Shown: positions 16,815-26,921, counted from the first letter of the stretch. The stretch is DNA of 64,000 nt from JAICUY01 sp035708065 (GCA_035708065.1 DASSTC010000016.1:17783-81782), one strand, 5' to 3'. The notes: a model not told the origin generated them from the letters alone. Translations and numbers: made by a program.

Positions 16815-17558
16815 TCATCTCGCCTGCGAAACGCGGACGCGCTGCTGTCCTGCCCGCCTTAGCCCCGTCTGATTTGAGTTGGGCAGCGACACGAATGACA
16901 ACAGCCCGTCGACCGGATGGGGATGCTGCACCCATGCCTCGACGGCGCGGCCGCGCACCGAGTAGCCGGCGAACAGCGCTTCGTGCTCCGCAACACGGCG
17001 TCGGACCGTTCGGCCTTCGAGGAAGATGAGCGCGCCGACGACCCACTTCGCCCGCCAGCCCCGCTCCGCCGCAACGCGCGGCCCGAGGCGCACCTTGGCG
17101 TCAAGTAGCCCGAGCGTCTCCTGGGTATCCCACAGGCCCGTCTTGCACTCGCTGACCTCGAGGATTCCGCTTTCCGGATGAAACGCGAGCTGATCAATTC
17201 GGCCTCGCTCGCCGTAAATGCTGTAGCTCGCCTCGTTCCAGACTTGCCAACCGGCGCCGTGGTGACGCCTCGCCCACTCGCTTTCCAGCCGCGCATGGTC
17301 GCCATCCAACAATCGGTCGAGGTCGCCGCGGCCGTGCCATCGCACGTCGAGCGATGCCGAGGCATCCAGGACGCGAAGCACCGCGCGAACGGTGGCCAGC
17401 GTGTACCGCTCGGCGCGCCCGCGCTCGATCTCCGAGATGGCGCCGGTGCTGACATTCGCACGCGCTGCAAGATCGACCTGGCGCCAGCCGCGGCGCTGGC
17501 GAAGGACGAGGACTGAACGACCGATGCGTGCGTCATCCACACGCCGACCATCGCACAC
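16815..17558 (-). CDS. XRE-family regulator fused to a PD-(D/E)XK nuclease-like domain
   Basis: 247 residues. Residues about 11-65 are an XRE helix-turn-helix (VLRQRRGWRQVDLAARANVSTGAISEIERG). Residues about 100-165 carry the restriction-endonuclease-like core: Glu109 in NEASYSIYGERGR, Asp122 in IDQLAF, and Glu137-x-Lys139 in LEVSECKTGLWD. This is the D...E-x-K arrangement of PD-(D/E)XK folds. Proteins with this pairing are known in actinobacteria but their role is unclear: a regulator, a nuclease, or a defence-associated protein. It lies reversed between the ChlI-like and VWA genes. The start is GTG 17558 with TAACGA 5 nt upstream. Confidence 0.7.
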   Translation of the reverse strand: MCDGRRVDDARIGRSVLVLRQRRGWRQVDLAARANVSTGAISEIERGRAERYTLATVRAVLRVLDASASLDVRWHGRGDLDRLLDGDHARLESEWARRHHGAGWQVWNEASYSIYGERGRIDQLAFHPESGILEVSECKTGLWDTQETLGLLDAKVRLGPRVAAERGWRAKWVVGALIFLEGRTVRRRVAEHEALFAGYSVRGRAVEAWVQHPHPVDGLLSFVSLPNSNQTGLRRAGQQRVRVSQAR

Positions 17559-17564
17559 CGGTCG

Positions 17565-17593
17565 TTACCAGGCGATTACCGCCGGGTTTTACC
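17565..17593. promoter_or_regulatory. Three TTACC direct repeats upstream of the XRE gene
   Basis: TTACC occurs at 17565, 17576 and 17589, spaced 11 and 13 nt, in the short region between the XRE gene start (17558) and the VWA gene start (17648). Helical-turn spacing fits a binding site for the XRE protein, possibly controlling both divergent genes. Confidence 0.35.
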
Positions 17594-17647
17594 GGCAACG
17601 GCGCCGATGGACGCCGGGGCATCGGTCTGGCACTGTAGCGAGGCACC

Positions 17648-19681
17648 ATGGCGCTGTACCGATACTCCCGCTGGGACGGCACGCAGAACCTGCCGCCGTT
17701 CGACGCCGACGACGTGCTCGAGGCGCTGGGCGAGGACGTCCTGGCCGAGGGCGACATTCGGCGGGCGCTGCAGCGACTGATGCAACGCGGGATGCAGGGG
17801 CGGCGCGGCGGCGACGTGCCGGGGCTGCGCCAGATCATGGACCGGCTGCGGCAGCGGCGGCGGGAGGAGCTCGAGCAGAGCAACCTCGGCGGCGTGCTCG
17901 ACGACATCAAGGAGCGGCTGGAGAAGATCGTCGAGGCGGAGCGCGCGGGGATCGAGCAACGCGTCAACGACGCCGAGAACCGGGCGCTCGATGCGCCGCC
18001 GGGAGCGGATCAAGACCAGGCCCGCATGGCCGAGCAGGTCCTGCGCCGAACGGCCCAGCAGCGAACGGACCGGCTGGACTCACTGCCGCGCGACGTCGCC
18101 GGGCAGATGCACGGCCTGCGCGACTACGAGTTCATGGATCCCGACGCGCGCGATGCTTTCCAACTGCTCTCCGACGAGCTCCGACAGCAGATGCTGGAGA
18201 CGTACTTCCAGGGGCTGAAGGAAGGCGTGCAGGGCGTGACGCCCGAGCAGCTCGCCGGCGTGCGCGACATGGTCAAGGACCTCAACGAGCTGCTCGAGAA
18301 GCACGCGGCCGGCTCTGACACGCCGGACGACTTCGCGCAGTTCATGGCCAAGCACGGCCATTACTTCCCGCCGGGCATCGAGAACGTCGACCAGCTCATC
18401 GACCACATGCATCGGCAGGCCAGCCAGATGGCAAGCCTGCTGAACAGCATGAGCCCCGAGATGCGCGCGGAGCTGCAGCAGATGATGGACGACCTGCTGC
18501 GCGACGACCGGCTGCGCTGGGACATGGCCCGCCTGGCGGGCAACCTCCAGGCGCTGCGCCCGGATCTCAACTTCGGTGAGCCGTATCCCTTCTCGGGTGA
18601 CGAGCCGATGGGCCTGCCGCAGGCGATGGCCGCCATCGACCGGCAGCAGCGCTTCGACGAGATGGAGGAGGCCCTCGGCGCGGCACGCGACCCGGACGGC
18701 CTGGAGCGGATCGACGAGGAGCTGCTGGGTGACCTTGCCGGCGACGACAGCGCCGAGGACCTGGAGCAGCTCCGCGAGCTGACCCGCGCGCTCGAGGAGG
18801 CAGGCTACCTGGAGCGCGACGGCGGCCGGCTGGAGCTGACCCCGAGGGCCGCCCGCAAACTGGGCATGCGCGCGCTGACGGAGATCTTCTCCAAGCTGCG
18901 GCGCGACTCGTTCGGCGGGCACACGCTTCCCCGCTCTGGCTTCGGCGGCGAACGGACCGATGAGACCAAGCCGCTGGAGTTCGGCGACCCGTTCGCCATC
19001 GACCTGAACCGGACGCTGTTCAACGCGATGGCCCGCGAAGGGCCGGGCACACCGATGCGCATCTCACCCGACGACTTCGAGGTGCATCGCTCCGAAGAGA
19101 CGACGGTCAGCTCGACCGTCCTGCTGCTGGACATGAGCCGATCCATGCTGCTGCGTGGCTGCTCGACCGCCGCGAAACGGGTGGCCATGGCGCTCCACAC
19201 GCTCATTCACACGAAGTACCCGCGGGATCGGCTGTTCGTGGTCGGCTTCGCGTACTACGCGCGCCAGATCAAGCCCGAGGCGATCGCCACGCTGAGCCCG
19301 TACGAGTTCGAGTACGGCACCAACCTGCAGCACGCGCTGATCATTGCTCGCCAGCTGCTCGGCCGGCGGCACGGCGGCAACAAGGAGATCGTGGTCATCA
19401 CCGACGGCGAGCCGACCGCGCACATCGCCAACGGCCAGGTCGAGTTCGCCTACCCGCCGACCATCCGCACCATGCAGTCGACGCTGCGGGAAGTCGGTCG
19501 GGCGACGAAGGAAGGCATCGTCATCAACACCTTCATGTTGGAACGCTCGCGCTATCTCTCCGAGTTCGTCGACCTGATGAGCCGCATCAATCGCGGCCGC
19601 GCGTTCTACGTCGAGCCGGAGAACCTGGGCGAGTACGTGCTGGTCGACTACGTTTCGAAGAAGACCAAACGCGTCGCGTAG
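17648..19681 (+). CDS. VWA-domain protein, ChlD-like partner of the AAA+ ATPase
   Basis: 677 residues. A long acidic, helical N-terminal region (about 1-440, many Glu/Gln/Leu) precedes a C-terminal von Willebrand A domain. The metal-ion site is intact: STVLLLDMSRSM gives Asp495-x-Ser-x-Ser, and IVVITDGEPTAH supplies the last Asp. Helical-arm plus VWA order is typical of proteins worked on by MoxR/ChlI ATPases. It has no signal peptide, so it is cytoplasmic. A TAGCGA box lies 6 nt before the ATG (leaderless type). The reversed XRE gene separates it from its presumed ATPase partner at 14784-16196. Confidence 0.82.
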   Translation: MALYRYSRWDGTQNLPPFDADDVLEALGEDVLAEGDIRRALQRLMQRGMQGRRGGDVPGLRQIMDRLRQRRREELEQSNLGGVLDDIKERLEKIVEAERAGIEQRVNDAENRALDAPPGADQDQARMAEQVLRRTAQQRTDRLDSLPRDVAGQMHGLRDYEFMDPDARDAFQLLSDELRQQMLETYFQGLKEGVQGVTPEQLAGVRDMVKDLNELLEKHAAGSDTPDDFAQFMAKHGHYFPPGIENVDQLIDHMHRQASQMASLLNSMSPEMRAELQQMMDDLLRDDRLRWDMARLAGNLQALRPDLNFGEPYPFSGDEPMGLPQAMAAIDRQQRFDEMEEALGAARDPDGLERIDEELLGDLAGDDSAEDLEQLRELTRALEEAGYLERDGGRLELTPRAARKLGMRALTEIFSKLRRDSFGGHTLPRSGFGGERTDETKPLEFGDPFAIDLNRTLFNAMAREGPGTPMRISPDDFEVHRSEETTVSSTVLLLDMSRSMLLRGCSTAAKRVAMALHTLIHTKYPRDRLFVVGFAYYARQIKPEAIATLSPYEFEYGTNLQHALIIARQLLGRRHGGNKEIVVITDGEPTAHIANGQVEFAYPPTIRTMQSTLREVGRATKEGIVINTFMLERSRYLSEFVDLMSRINRGRAFYVEPENLGEYVLVDYVSKKTKRVA

Positions 19682-19708
19682 TTACCGCGGGCTGCTACCG
19701 TCCGCGCC

Positions 19709-20620
19709 ATGCCCGAATGGGATCCCGAGGTCGTGGTCTCCGAGCGCCTCGCTCGCCAGCTTCTCGAGGCGCAGTTCCCGGAGCTGACCGTCGCCGGCCT
19801 GCGGCTCCTCGCCGAGGGCTGGGACAACACCGTGTGGCTGGTCAACGACGACCTCGTGTTCCGCTTTCCGCGCCGGGCGATCGCCATTCCGGGCGTCGAA
19901 CGCGAGATCACGATCTTGCCGGCGCTGGCTCCTCGACTGCCCGCGGCGATCCCGACTCCGCTGCTCATCGGCCGACCGACCGATGCGTTCGCCTGGCCGT
20001 TCTTCGGCGCCCGCCTGGTTCCCGGACGCGAGCTGGCTGACGCCGACCTGACCGATGCCGCCCGCCTGCTGCTGGCACCCGAGCTGGGGCGCTTCCTGCG
20101 TGTGCTCCACGCGCCGGAGCTGCTCGACGCCTTCGGCGAACAGCTGCCGGTCGACCCGAACCGCCGCGCCGACATGACGTTCCGCGTGCCGATGACCCGC
20201 GAGCGCCTCGCCGAGCTCGACCGCCGCGGGCTGTGGCAGCCGCGCCCCGTCCCGTGGTTCGCCGAGGCCGAGTCGCTGCCCGCCTCCTCGCGCAGCGCCG
20301 TGACCCACGGGGATCTTCACCTCCGGCACGTGCTCGTCCACGACGACGGCTCGCTGGGCGGCGTCATCGACTGGGGCGATCTCGGTCGCAGCGACCCGGC
20401 GATCGACCTACCGCTGTACTGGAGCGCGCTGCCGCCGGCTGCGCGCCCGGCGTTCGTCGAGGCGTACGGAGCGTTGGACCATGCCGCGCTCCTTCGCGCC
20501 CGAGTCTTGGCCGTCTTCCTGAGCGGAACGTTGGCGCTCTACGCGGACGCCGAGGACCTGCCCGCGCTGAAACGCGAGGCGTCGCAGAGCCTGGAGCGAG
20601 CGATCGTCGATTCGGATTGA
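19709..20620 (+). CDS. APH-family (aminoglycoside phosphotransferase-like) kinase
   Basis: 303 residues of the APH/choline-kinase fold. The N-lobe has LAEGWDNTVWLVNDDLVFRFPRR. The catalytic loop THGDLHLRHVLVHDDGSLGGVIDWGDLGRSDPAIDL holds the conserved His-Gly-Asp and the metal-binding Asp of IDWGD. It phosphorylates a hydroxyl on a small molecule. Many chromosomal members are not drug-resistance enzymes, so resistance should not be assumed. TACCGT lies 7 nt before the ATG. Confidence 0.85.
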   Translation: MPEWDPEVVVSERLARQLLEAQFPELTVAGLRLLAEGWDNTVWLVNDDLVFRFPRRAIAIPGVEREITILPALAPRLPAAIPTPLLIGRPTDAFAWPFFGARLVPGRELADADLTDAARLLLAPELGRFLRVLHAPELLDAFGEQLPVDPNRRADMTFRVPMTRERLAELDRRGLWQPRPVPWFAEAESLPASSRSAVTHGDLHLRHVLVHDDGSLGGVIDWGDLGRSDPAIDLPLYWSALPPAARPAFVEAYGALDHAALLRARVLAVFLSGTLALYADAEDLPALKREASQSLERAIVDSD

Positions 20621-20738
20621 CAAATTCCCATCGGGGCGGGGCTAGGCATCGTCGCCCGGCGTGTCGGATTGATGGGCTGCCGGCAGTGAGCGTGGAATGG
20701 ACCGCGAGCCGATTCGCTCGGTGGCCTGAGCGTGCCTA

Positions 20739-20816
20739 ACTCCGGCCTGGCAGGAATGTGTCACGAATTGTGCTGCACTTCTGCCGTACTCCGCGCTGGC
20801 CGGAATCTGTCGCCAA
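20739..20816 (+). repeat. Imperfect 29-bp direct repeat in an intergenic region
   Basis: Positions 20739-20767 and 20788-20816 match at 23 of 29 bases, each beginning ACTCCG and sharing CTGGC, GGAAT and TGTC blocks. They lie in the 285-bp gap between the APH-like gene and the LLM gene (20621-20905), which otherwise shows no coding signal. The repeat could be two binding sites or a decayed duplication. Confidence 0.5.
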
Positions 20817-20905
20817 CCCGGCCGCGCCGAGACTTGCGCGAGGAACTCGAGCACCAGGCGGTTGAACGATGAATCCCGACTCTGCCGTCGCGTCATCATG
20901 GGCCG

Positions 20906-21820
20906 ATGAAGATCGGCGTGCAGCTTCCCGAGGTCGAGCGCGTGGTCCGCTGGACGGAGCTCCGGGCGATGGCGGAGGCCGCGGAGCGCATCGGTCTCGA
21001 CTCCGTGTGGGTCGGCGAGCACCTGCTGTACCGATACGCCGACGGCGAGGAACGCGGTCCGTGGGAGGCGTGGTCGCTGATGTCGGCGCTGGCCGCGGTG
21101 ACGGAGCGCGTCGAGATCGGCCCGCTCGTCGCCTGCACCGGCTTCCACAATCCCGCGGTCCTGGCCAAGCAGGCCGCCACACTCGACGAGATCAGTGGCG
21201 GCCGGTTGATCCTGGGCCTCGGTGCAGGCTGGAACGAGGTCGAGTACCGCGCCTTCGGCGTGCCGTACGACCATCGCGTTAGTCGCTTCGGGGAGGCGTT
21301 TACCATCATCCGCTCGCTCCTGCGCGACGGACAGGTCGATTTCGCGGGTGACTATTACGCCGCGCGCGATTGCGTCCTGCTGCCGCGCGGCCCGCGGCCG
21401 AACGGTCCGCCGCTGATGGTCGGCTCGATCGGCGCGCGCATGCTCGAGATCACGCTTCCCCATGTCGATGCCTGGAACGCCTGGCACAACTGGTTCGGCA
21501 ACCGCGTCGAGGGATACCGACCGATGCGCGACACCGTCGACGCCGCCTGCGAGGCGGTCGGCCGCGACCCGGCGACGCTGGAACGCACGGTCGCGCTGTT
21601 CGTCGCCTTCCCCGATGCCGTTGGGCGCAAGACCGCGGCGGACGACGCCGTCGTCGAGCCGCTGCCGTCCGAGCCGGGACCCCTGGCCGGGCACCTCGCC
21701 GCATTCGCCGACGCGGGCGTCGGGCACGTCCAGCTCGTGGTCGACCCGATCACCGTGGAGTCCATCGAGCGCCTGGCGCCCATGCTCGAGGAACTCCGTG
21801 GAGGCCGGCGCGGCGGATAA
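20906..21820 (+). CDS. LLM-class F420-dependent oxidoreductase
   Basis: 304 residues. The start MKIGVQLPEVERVVRWTEL and IGLDSVWVGEHLLYR are standard for the bacterial luciferase-like TIM barrel. LDEISGGRLILGLGAGWNEVEYRAFGVPYDHRVSRF is the signature shared by F420-dependent members. Substrate unknown. A CATCAT box sits 6 nt before the ATG. It is followed after 31 nt by a small membrane protein gene. Confidence 0.85.
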   Translation: MKIGVQLPEVERVVRWTELRAMAEAAERIGLDSVWVGEHLLYRYADGEERGPWEAWSLMSALAAVTERVEIGPLVACTGFHNPAVLAKQAATLDEISGGRLILGLGAGWNEVEYRAFGVPYDHRVSRFGEAFTIIRSLLRDGQVDFAGDYYAARDCVLLPRGPRPNGPPLMVGSIGARMLEITLPHVDAWNAWHNWFGNRVEGYRPMRDTVDAACEAVGRDPATLERTVALFVAFPDAVGRKTAADDAVVEPLPSEPGPLAGHLAAFADAGVGHVQLVVDPITVESIERLAPMLEELRGGRRGG

Positions 21821-21851
21821 GCCCGACCACTGCGGCTGCTACCATCGCCGC

Positions 21852-22223
21852 GTGGAGCCGAACGAGCTGGTGCCGCTTCCCCTCGGCCGCGCCCGCCGCC
21901 TCGAGGCGGCCCCGCTGGCCAACAGCAACGGCGACCATGCCGTGCTGGTGCGCGAGGGCGAGCAGCCACGCGCGCTGCTGACGACCGAGAAAGAGGATCA
22001 CCTGGTCCTCATCCCGCTCGACGATCGCAGCGAGATGCGCGTCGACGGCGACGCGCTCGCCATCTGGCTCACCCAGGGCTCGCTCCGTCCCGAGCGGCCG
22101 AGCCTGGCCGGCTGGGCGACGGCGGCGGGCATGGTCCTGCTGCTGGTGGTCATCGGCTTCGCGATCCTTGGCAGCCTGACCTTCTTCGATTGGCTCTTCA
22201 CGAGCCTGGGCATCATCCGCTAG
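21852..22223 (+). CDS. Small single-pass membrane protein of unknown function
   Basis: 123 residues from GTG 21852, chosen because TACCAT lies 6 nt upstream (leaderless type). The cytoplasmic part (EPNELVPLPLGRARRLEAAP, then LLTTEKEDHLVLIPLDD) is hydrophilic. One C-terminal helix (AAGMVLLLVVIGFAILGSL) anchors it, followed by a short hydrophobic tail. I do not recognise the family. The next gene starts 5 nt downstream. Confidence 0.6.
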   Translation: MEPNELVPLPLGRARRLEAAPLANSNGDHAVLVREGEQPRALLTTEKEDHLVLIPLDDRSEMRVDGDALAIWLTQGSLRPERPSLAGWATAAGMVLLLVVIGFAILGSLTFFDWLFTSLGIIR

Positions 22224-22227
22224 GCCG

Positions 22228-22536
22228 ATGCGACCGCACGAGCACCACGTTCGTCCGCCGAGCAGCGGGGTGATCGCCATGCGGATCGGCCTGGAGTTCG
22301 GACCGCCCGAGGAGTTCTCGCGCAACCTGGAGCACGCCCTGGCCAAGGGAGGGGAGCGCGGTGCGACGCTCACCGCCCTGCTCGACCGCGGCGACATGAC
22401 GATCCACATCCCGCGCGAGGACGGCCCGTGCTGGAACGCCGTGCCGCTGATCCATCTGCATCGCGGCGACCAGCCGACCGATGCGGAATGGGCGACCGCC
22501 AACGCCATCCTCGAGAAGCTCGAGCGGTACCGCTAG
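22228..22536 (+). CDS. Small hypothetical protein
   Basis: 102 residues from ATG 22228; an alternative start is ATG 22279 (MRIGLEFGPPEEFS). It is soluble, with no signal peptide or membrane helix. A central MTIHIPREDGPCWNAVPLIHL strand-rich segment and a C-terminal helix ANAILEKLERYR are visible. It lies 5 nt after the membrane protein and 4 nt before the flavin reductase gene, so it is part of the same transcript. Family not recognised. Confidence 0.55.
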   Translation: MRPHEHHVRPPSSGVIAMRIGLEFGPPEEFSRNLEHALAKGGERGATLTALLDRGDMTIHIPREDGPCWNAVPLIHLHRGDQPTDAEWATANAILEKLERYR

Positions 22537-22540
22537 GCAG

Positions 22541-23044
22541 ATGACACTCGAGAGCACGCCCGAGGGGCGGCGGCTGCGGCAGATGATGGCCCGCTTCGCG
22601 ACCGGGGTGACCGTCATCTCGGCCCGGTACGGACCGCTCCTGGCGGGGATGACCGCCAACGCGATCGCCTCGGTCAGCATCGATCCGCCGCTCATGATGG
22701 CCAGCGTCAACCGCCGATCCGAGACGCACCAGGCGATCGTGCAGAGCCACTCGTTCGCGGCATCGGTCCTGTCGCTCGAGCAGCGTGAGCTGGCGGACTG
22801 CTTTGCGCAGCCGACGACCGCCACGAAGCTGAAGCGCTTCTGCGACGCGCCGTGGCACGAGGCCGAGACCGGCTCGCCGATCCTCGACGGCGCGATCGCC
22901 TACTTCGACTGCCGCCTCGTCGACCGGCACGACGGCGGTGACCACACGATCTTCATCGGCGCGATCGTTGCCGCGGGGTACGAGGAGGGCGTCGAGCCGC
23001 TGATCTGGTTCGGCTCGGGCTACCGCCGCCTGGCACCGTCGTGA
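22541..23044 (+). CDS. Flavin reductase-like FMN-binding split-barrel protein
   Basis: 167 residues. The pattern RRLRQMMARFATGVTVISA, GMTANAIASVSIDPPLMMASV, then SFAASVLSLEQRELADCFA and a C-terminal HTIFIGAIVAA is that of the HpaC/flavin-reductase family. These reduce FMN/FAD with NAD(P)H for a partner oxygenase. The ATG at 22541 is chosen because the upstream part of the frame overlaps the preceding gene. The next gene, a [2Fe-2S] protein, overlaps it by 4 nt (GTGA), suggesting an electron-transfer pair. No partner monooxygenase is adjacent. Confidence 0.82.
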   Translation: MTLESTPEGRRLRQMMARFATGVTVISARYGPLLAGMTANAIASVSIDPPLMMASVNRRSETHQAIVQSHSFAASVLSLEQRELADCFAQPTTATKLKRFCDAPWHEAETGSPILDGAIAYFDCRLVDRHDGGDHTIFIGAIVAAGYEEGVEPLIWFGSGYRRLAPS

Positions 23045-23613
23045 GCCGGCTGCCCGTCTGGGAGCGGCTGCGCGCGCCGGACCGCCGGCCGCTCGACGTG
23101 CGACCGGTCGAGCACCGTGGGGTCGAGCTGCTGCGGGTGGTCGACGGTGACATTCCCGACCTCGCCGCCACCGTCTTCGATGCCTGGATCGTTGCGGGCG
23201 GCTATGTCATCCGCGCGGCTGCGCTCGACGACGTGCGCGTGACGCCGTACCAGATTCGCGCCAGCCGCCTGCAGATCGAGAACAGCGACGGACGGCTGGA
23301 GGCGCTGCTCGCCGGATCGGGCGTGGTGGCGACCCTCGGCGAGCTCGAGCACCTCGCCTGCGCCTGCCGGGGAGTGGCCGCCGATGTCGTGTATCGCGCC
23401 GTCGCCAACGGCTGGGAGACCGTCGACCAGCTCAAGCGTGCGACGCGCGTCGCCTTCGGCGTCTGCCAGGGCCGGCGCTGCGTGCCCTGGCTGGCGGCGC
23501 GCCTGGAGCTCGACCGGGAGGACCCGCGGGCGCAGATCACGCCGCGGCCGCCGCTCGTGCCGGTGCCCGTATCGGTCCTGGCGGCGTTCGCCGAGGAAGA
23601 GCCGGCCGTCTGA
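23041..23613 (+). CDS. BFD-like [2Fe-2S] cluster protein
   Basis: 190 residues from GTG 23041. The N-terminal half (about 1-100) has no recognised family. From about residue 105 it carries a BFD-type module: LACACRGVAADVVYRAVANG, then VAFGVCQGRRCVPWLAARL, giving Cys-x-Cys and Cys-x4-Cys for one [2Fe-2S] cluster. Such modules occur in bacterioferritin-associated ferredoxin, nitrite reductases and amino acid oxidases. The GTGA overlap with the flavin reductase gene argues for joint redox function. The ABC ATPase that follows overlaps by 1 nt. Confidence 0.75.
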   Translation: MSRLPVWERLRAPDRRPLDVRPVEHRGVELLRVVDGDIPDLAATVFDAWIVAGGYVIRAAALDDVRVTPYQIRASRLQIENSDGRLEALLAGSGVVATLGELEHLACACRGVAADVVYRAVANGWETVDQLKRATRVAFGVCQGRRCVPWLAARLELDREDPRAQITPRPPLVPVPVSVLAAFAEEEPAV

Positions 23614-24527
23614 TGGCCGCGGTCGTCGAGCTGCGCGGCATCGCCAAGAGCTACGGGCGACAAACGGCGCTGGAGGCGCTCGACCTGAGCGTGGGCCCCG
23701 GCGAGGTGGTGGGGCTGCTCGGGCCGAACGGCGCCGGCAAGACCACGGCGGTGAAGGTCGTGCTCGGCCTGGTGCGCCCATCGTCCGGCGAGGGGCGTCT
23801 ATTCGGCCGGCCGCTCGGCGACCCCGAGGCACGCCGCAAGGTCGGCTACCTGCCCGAGATGTTCCGCAACCCGCCCTGGCTCACCGCCCGCGAGGTGATG
23901 CGGTATCACGCCGAGCTGCTCGGCCTGCCGGCGGCGCAGCGCGGCCGCGTCGTCGACGCGGCGTTGGCCAATGCCGACCTGACCGACCGCGCCGACGACC
24001 TCGTCGGCCGCTACTCGAAGGGGATGCAGCAGCGCGTCGGCCTGGCCGTGGCGCTGCTCGGCGGGCCGGCGCTCGTGGTGCTCGACGAGCCCGCCACCGG
24101 CCTCGACCCGATCGGCCGCGAGGAGCTGCGCGGCGCCATCCGCGGCCTGCGCGAGAGCGGCACGAGCGTGCTGCTGAACTCGCACCAGCTCTCCGAGGTC
24201 GAGCAGGTGTGTGACCGGGTCACGATCCTGCACCAGGGCCACGTCCTGGCCGACGGTCGCCTGGACGAGCTGCTGCGCGCTGGTGGCATTCGTGTGCGCG
24301 TCACCGGCCTGGAGCAGCCGCTGCCGCCGCCGCTCGACCGATTCGGACCGGTCGAACGCGATGCCGACCTCTTCCTGTTCCGCGGGCTCGATCAGCGGCG
24401 CGTGCCCGAGCTCGTCGCCACGCTGGTCGAGCTCGGCGCGCAGGTCCACGCGGTCGAACCGATCCAGCCCACCCTCGAGGAGCGCTTCCGCCAGCTGCTG
24501 CACGTCCCGCCGGAGGGCCACGCGTGA
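23613..24527 (+). CDS. ABC transporter ATP-binding protein (ABC-2 exporter type)
   Basis: 304 residues. Walker A GPNGAGKTTAVKVVLG, Q-loop region GYLPEMFRNPPW, signature YSKGMQQRVGLAVALLG and Walker B LVVLDEPATGLDPIG are all intact, with H-loop LLNSHQLSEVEQ. The DrrA/NatA-like C-terminal extension (about 215-304) is present. It energises the permease encoded immediately downstream (GTGA overlap). Substrate unknown. Confidence 0.93.
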   Translation: MAAVVELRGIAKSYGRQTALEALDLSVGPGEVVGLLGPNGAGKTTAVKVVLGLVRPSSGEGRLFGRPLGDPEARRKVGYLPEMFRNPPWLTAREVMRYHAELLGLPAAQRGRVVDAALANADLTDRADDLVGRYSKGMQQRVGLAVALLGGPALVVLDEPATGLDPIGREELRGAIRGLRESGTSVLLNSHQLSEVEQVCDRVTILHQGHVLADGRLDELLRAGGIRVRVTGLEQPLPPPLDRFGPVERDADLFLFRGLDQRRVPELVATLVELGAQVHAVEPIQPTLEERFRQLLHVPPEGHA

Positions 24528-25396
24528 TCGACCTCGGCGCGACCTGGGTGATCGCCCGGCTGACGCTCCGCGAAGCGATGCGCCGCCGCATGCTGCTCGC
24601 CCTGTTCGGCCTGTCGGGGGTCGCCGTGCTGCTCACCGCCTGGGGCTACGGCCAGCTGCAGAACGTGCCGGGCGTCAGCACCGGCAACGTCAGCATCGAC
24701 CAGGTACAGCTCGTGGCCTCGCAGCTGCTCATCGGCGTGACCTTCATGTTCAGTTTCATCCTCGCGCTCTTCGCCGTGCTGGCCGCCGCGCCGGCGATCG
24801 CGGGAGCGCGGGAGTCGGGCGAGCTGCAGGCGATCGCCGCCCGGCCCGTTCCGCGCTCATCGATCCTTCTCGGCAAGTGGCTGGCCCTCGCGCTGGTCGT
24901 CGTGGGTTACGCCGCCGCCTCGGGGATCGCCGAGCTCGTCGTCGTGGCGCTCATCACCGGCTACGTCCCTGTCCAGCCGGCCGAGGCGATCCTGTACGTC
25001 GCCGCCGAAGGGATCGTGGTGCTCAGCCTGACCTTCCTGCTCGGCACGCGGCTGTCGGCGGTCACCTCCGGCGTCGTCGCCATGCTGCTGTTCGGAATCG
25101 CGTGGCTCAGCGGGGTGGTCGGGGGGATCGGTCTGGCCTTCGGCGACCAGGCGATGTCGTGGGTCGCGCCGCTTGTCAGCGTGATGTTGCCCAGCGACGG
25201 GCTGTGGCGCGGCGCGATCTACAGCCTCGAGCCTGCGAGCGTGGTGCTGGCCGGCGCCGGGGCGGGTCCGCAGATCGCCGCGTTTCCGTTCTTTGCGGAT
25301 TCGCCACCGGCGCCGGCCTTCATCGCCTGGAGCGTCGCCTGGGTGGTGATCGTGCTCCTCGGCGCGGGCATCGGCTTCGCCAGAAACGACCTGTAG
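24524..25396 (+). CDS. ABC-2 type permease
   Basis: 290 residues with six hydrophobic segments, starting ATWVIARLTLREAMRRRMLLA, the usual N-terminal cytoplasmic helix of NosY/NatB-type permeases. GARESGELQAIAARPVPRSS is the family's conserved intracellular loop after helix 2. It is the membrane partner of the ATPase at 23613-24527, whose stop it overlaps by 4 nt. Exported substrate unknown. Confidence 0.87.
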   Translation: MIDLGATWVIARLTLREAMRRRMLLALFGLSGVAVLLTAWGYGQLQNVPGVSTGNVSIDQVQLVASQLLIGVTFMFSFILALFAVLAAAPAIAGARESGELQAIAARPVPRSSILLGKWLALALVVVGYAAASGIAELVVVALITGYVPVQPAEAILYVAAEGIVVLSLTFLLGTRLSAVTSGVVAMLLFGIAWLSGVVGGIGLAFGDQAMSWVAPLVSVMLPSDGLWRGAIYSLEPASVVLAGAGAGPQIAAFPFFADSPPAPAFIAWSVAWVVIVLLGAGIGFARNDL

Positions 25397-25472
25397 GGTC
25401 CGACGCGTCGGTTCGGCTACGATTGCCGCGCCAGGGGGGATACCGAGTTCGTGCAGCCATGAGGTTCGGGCT

Positions 25473-26921
<1,449 letters not shown>

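Noticed and set aside
19709..20620. Antibiotic-resistance aminoglycoside phosphotransferase
   Set aside because: Only the general APH fold is supported; there is no mobile element or resistance context, and chromosomal relatives have many substrates.
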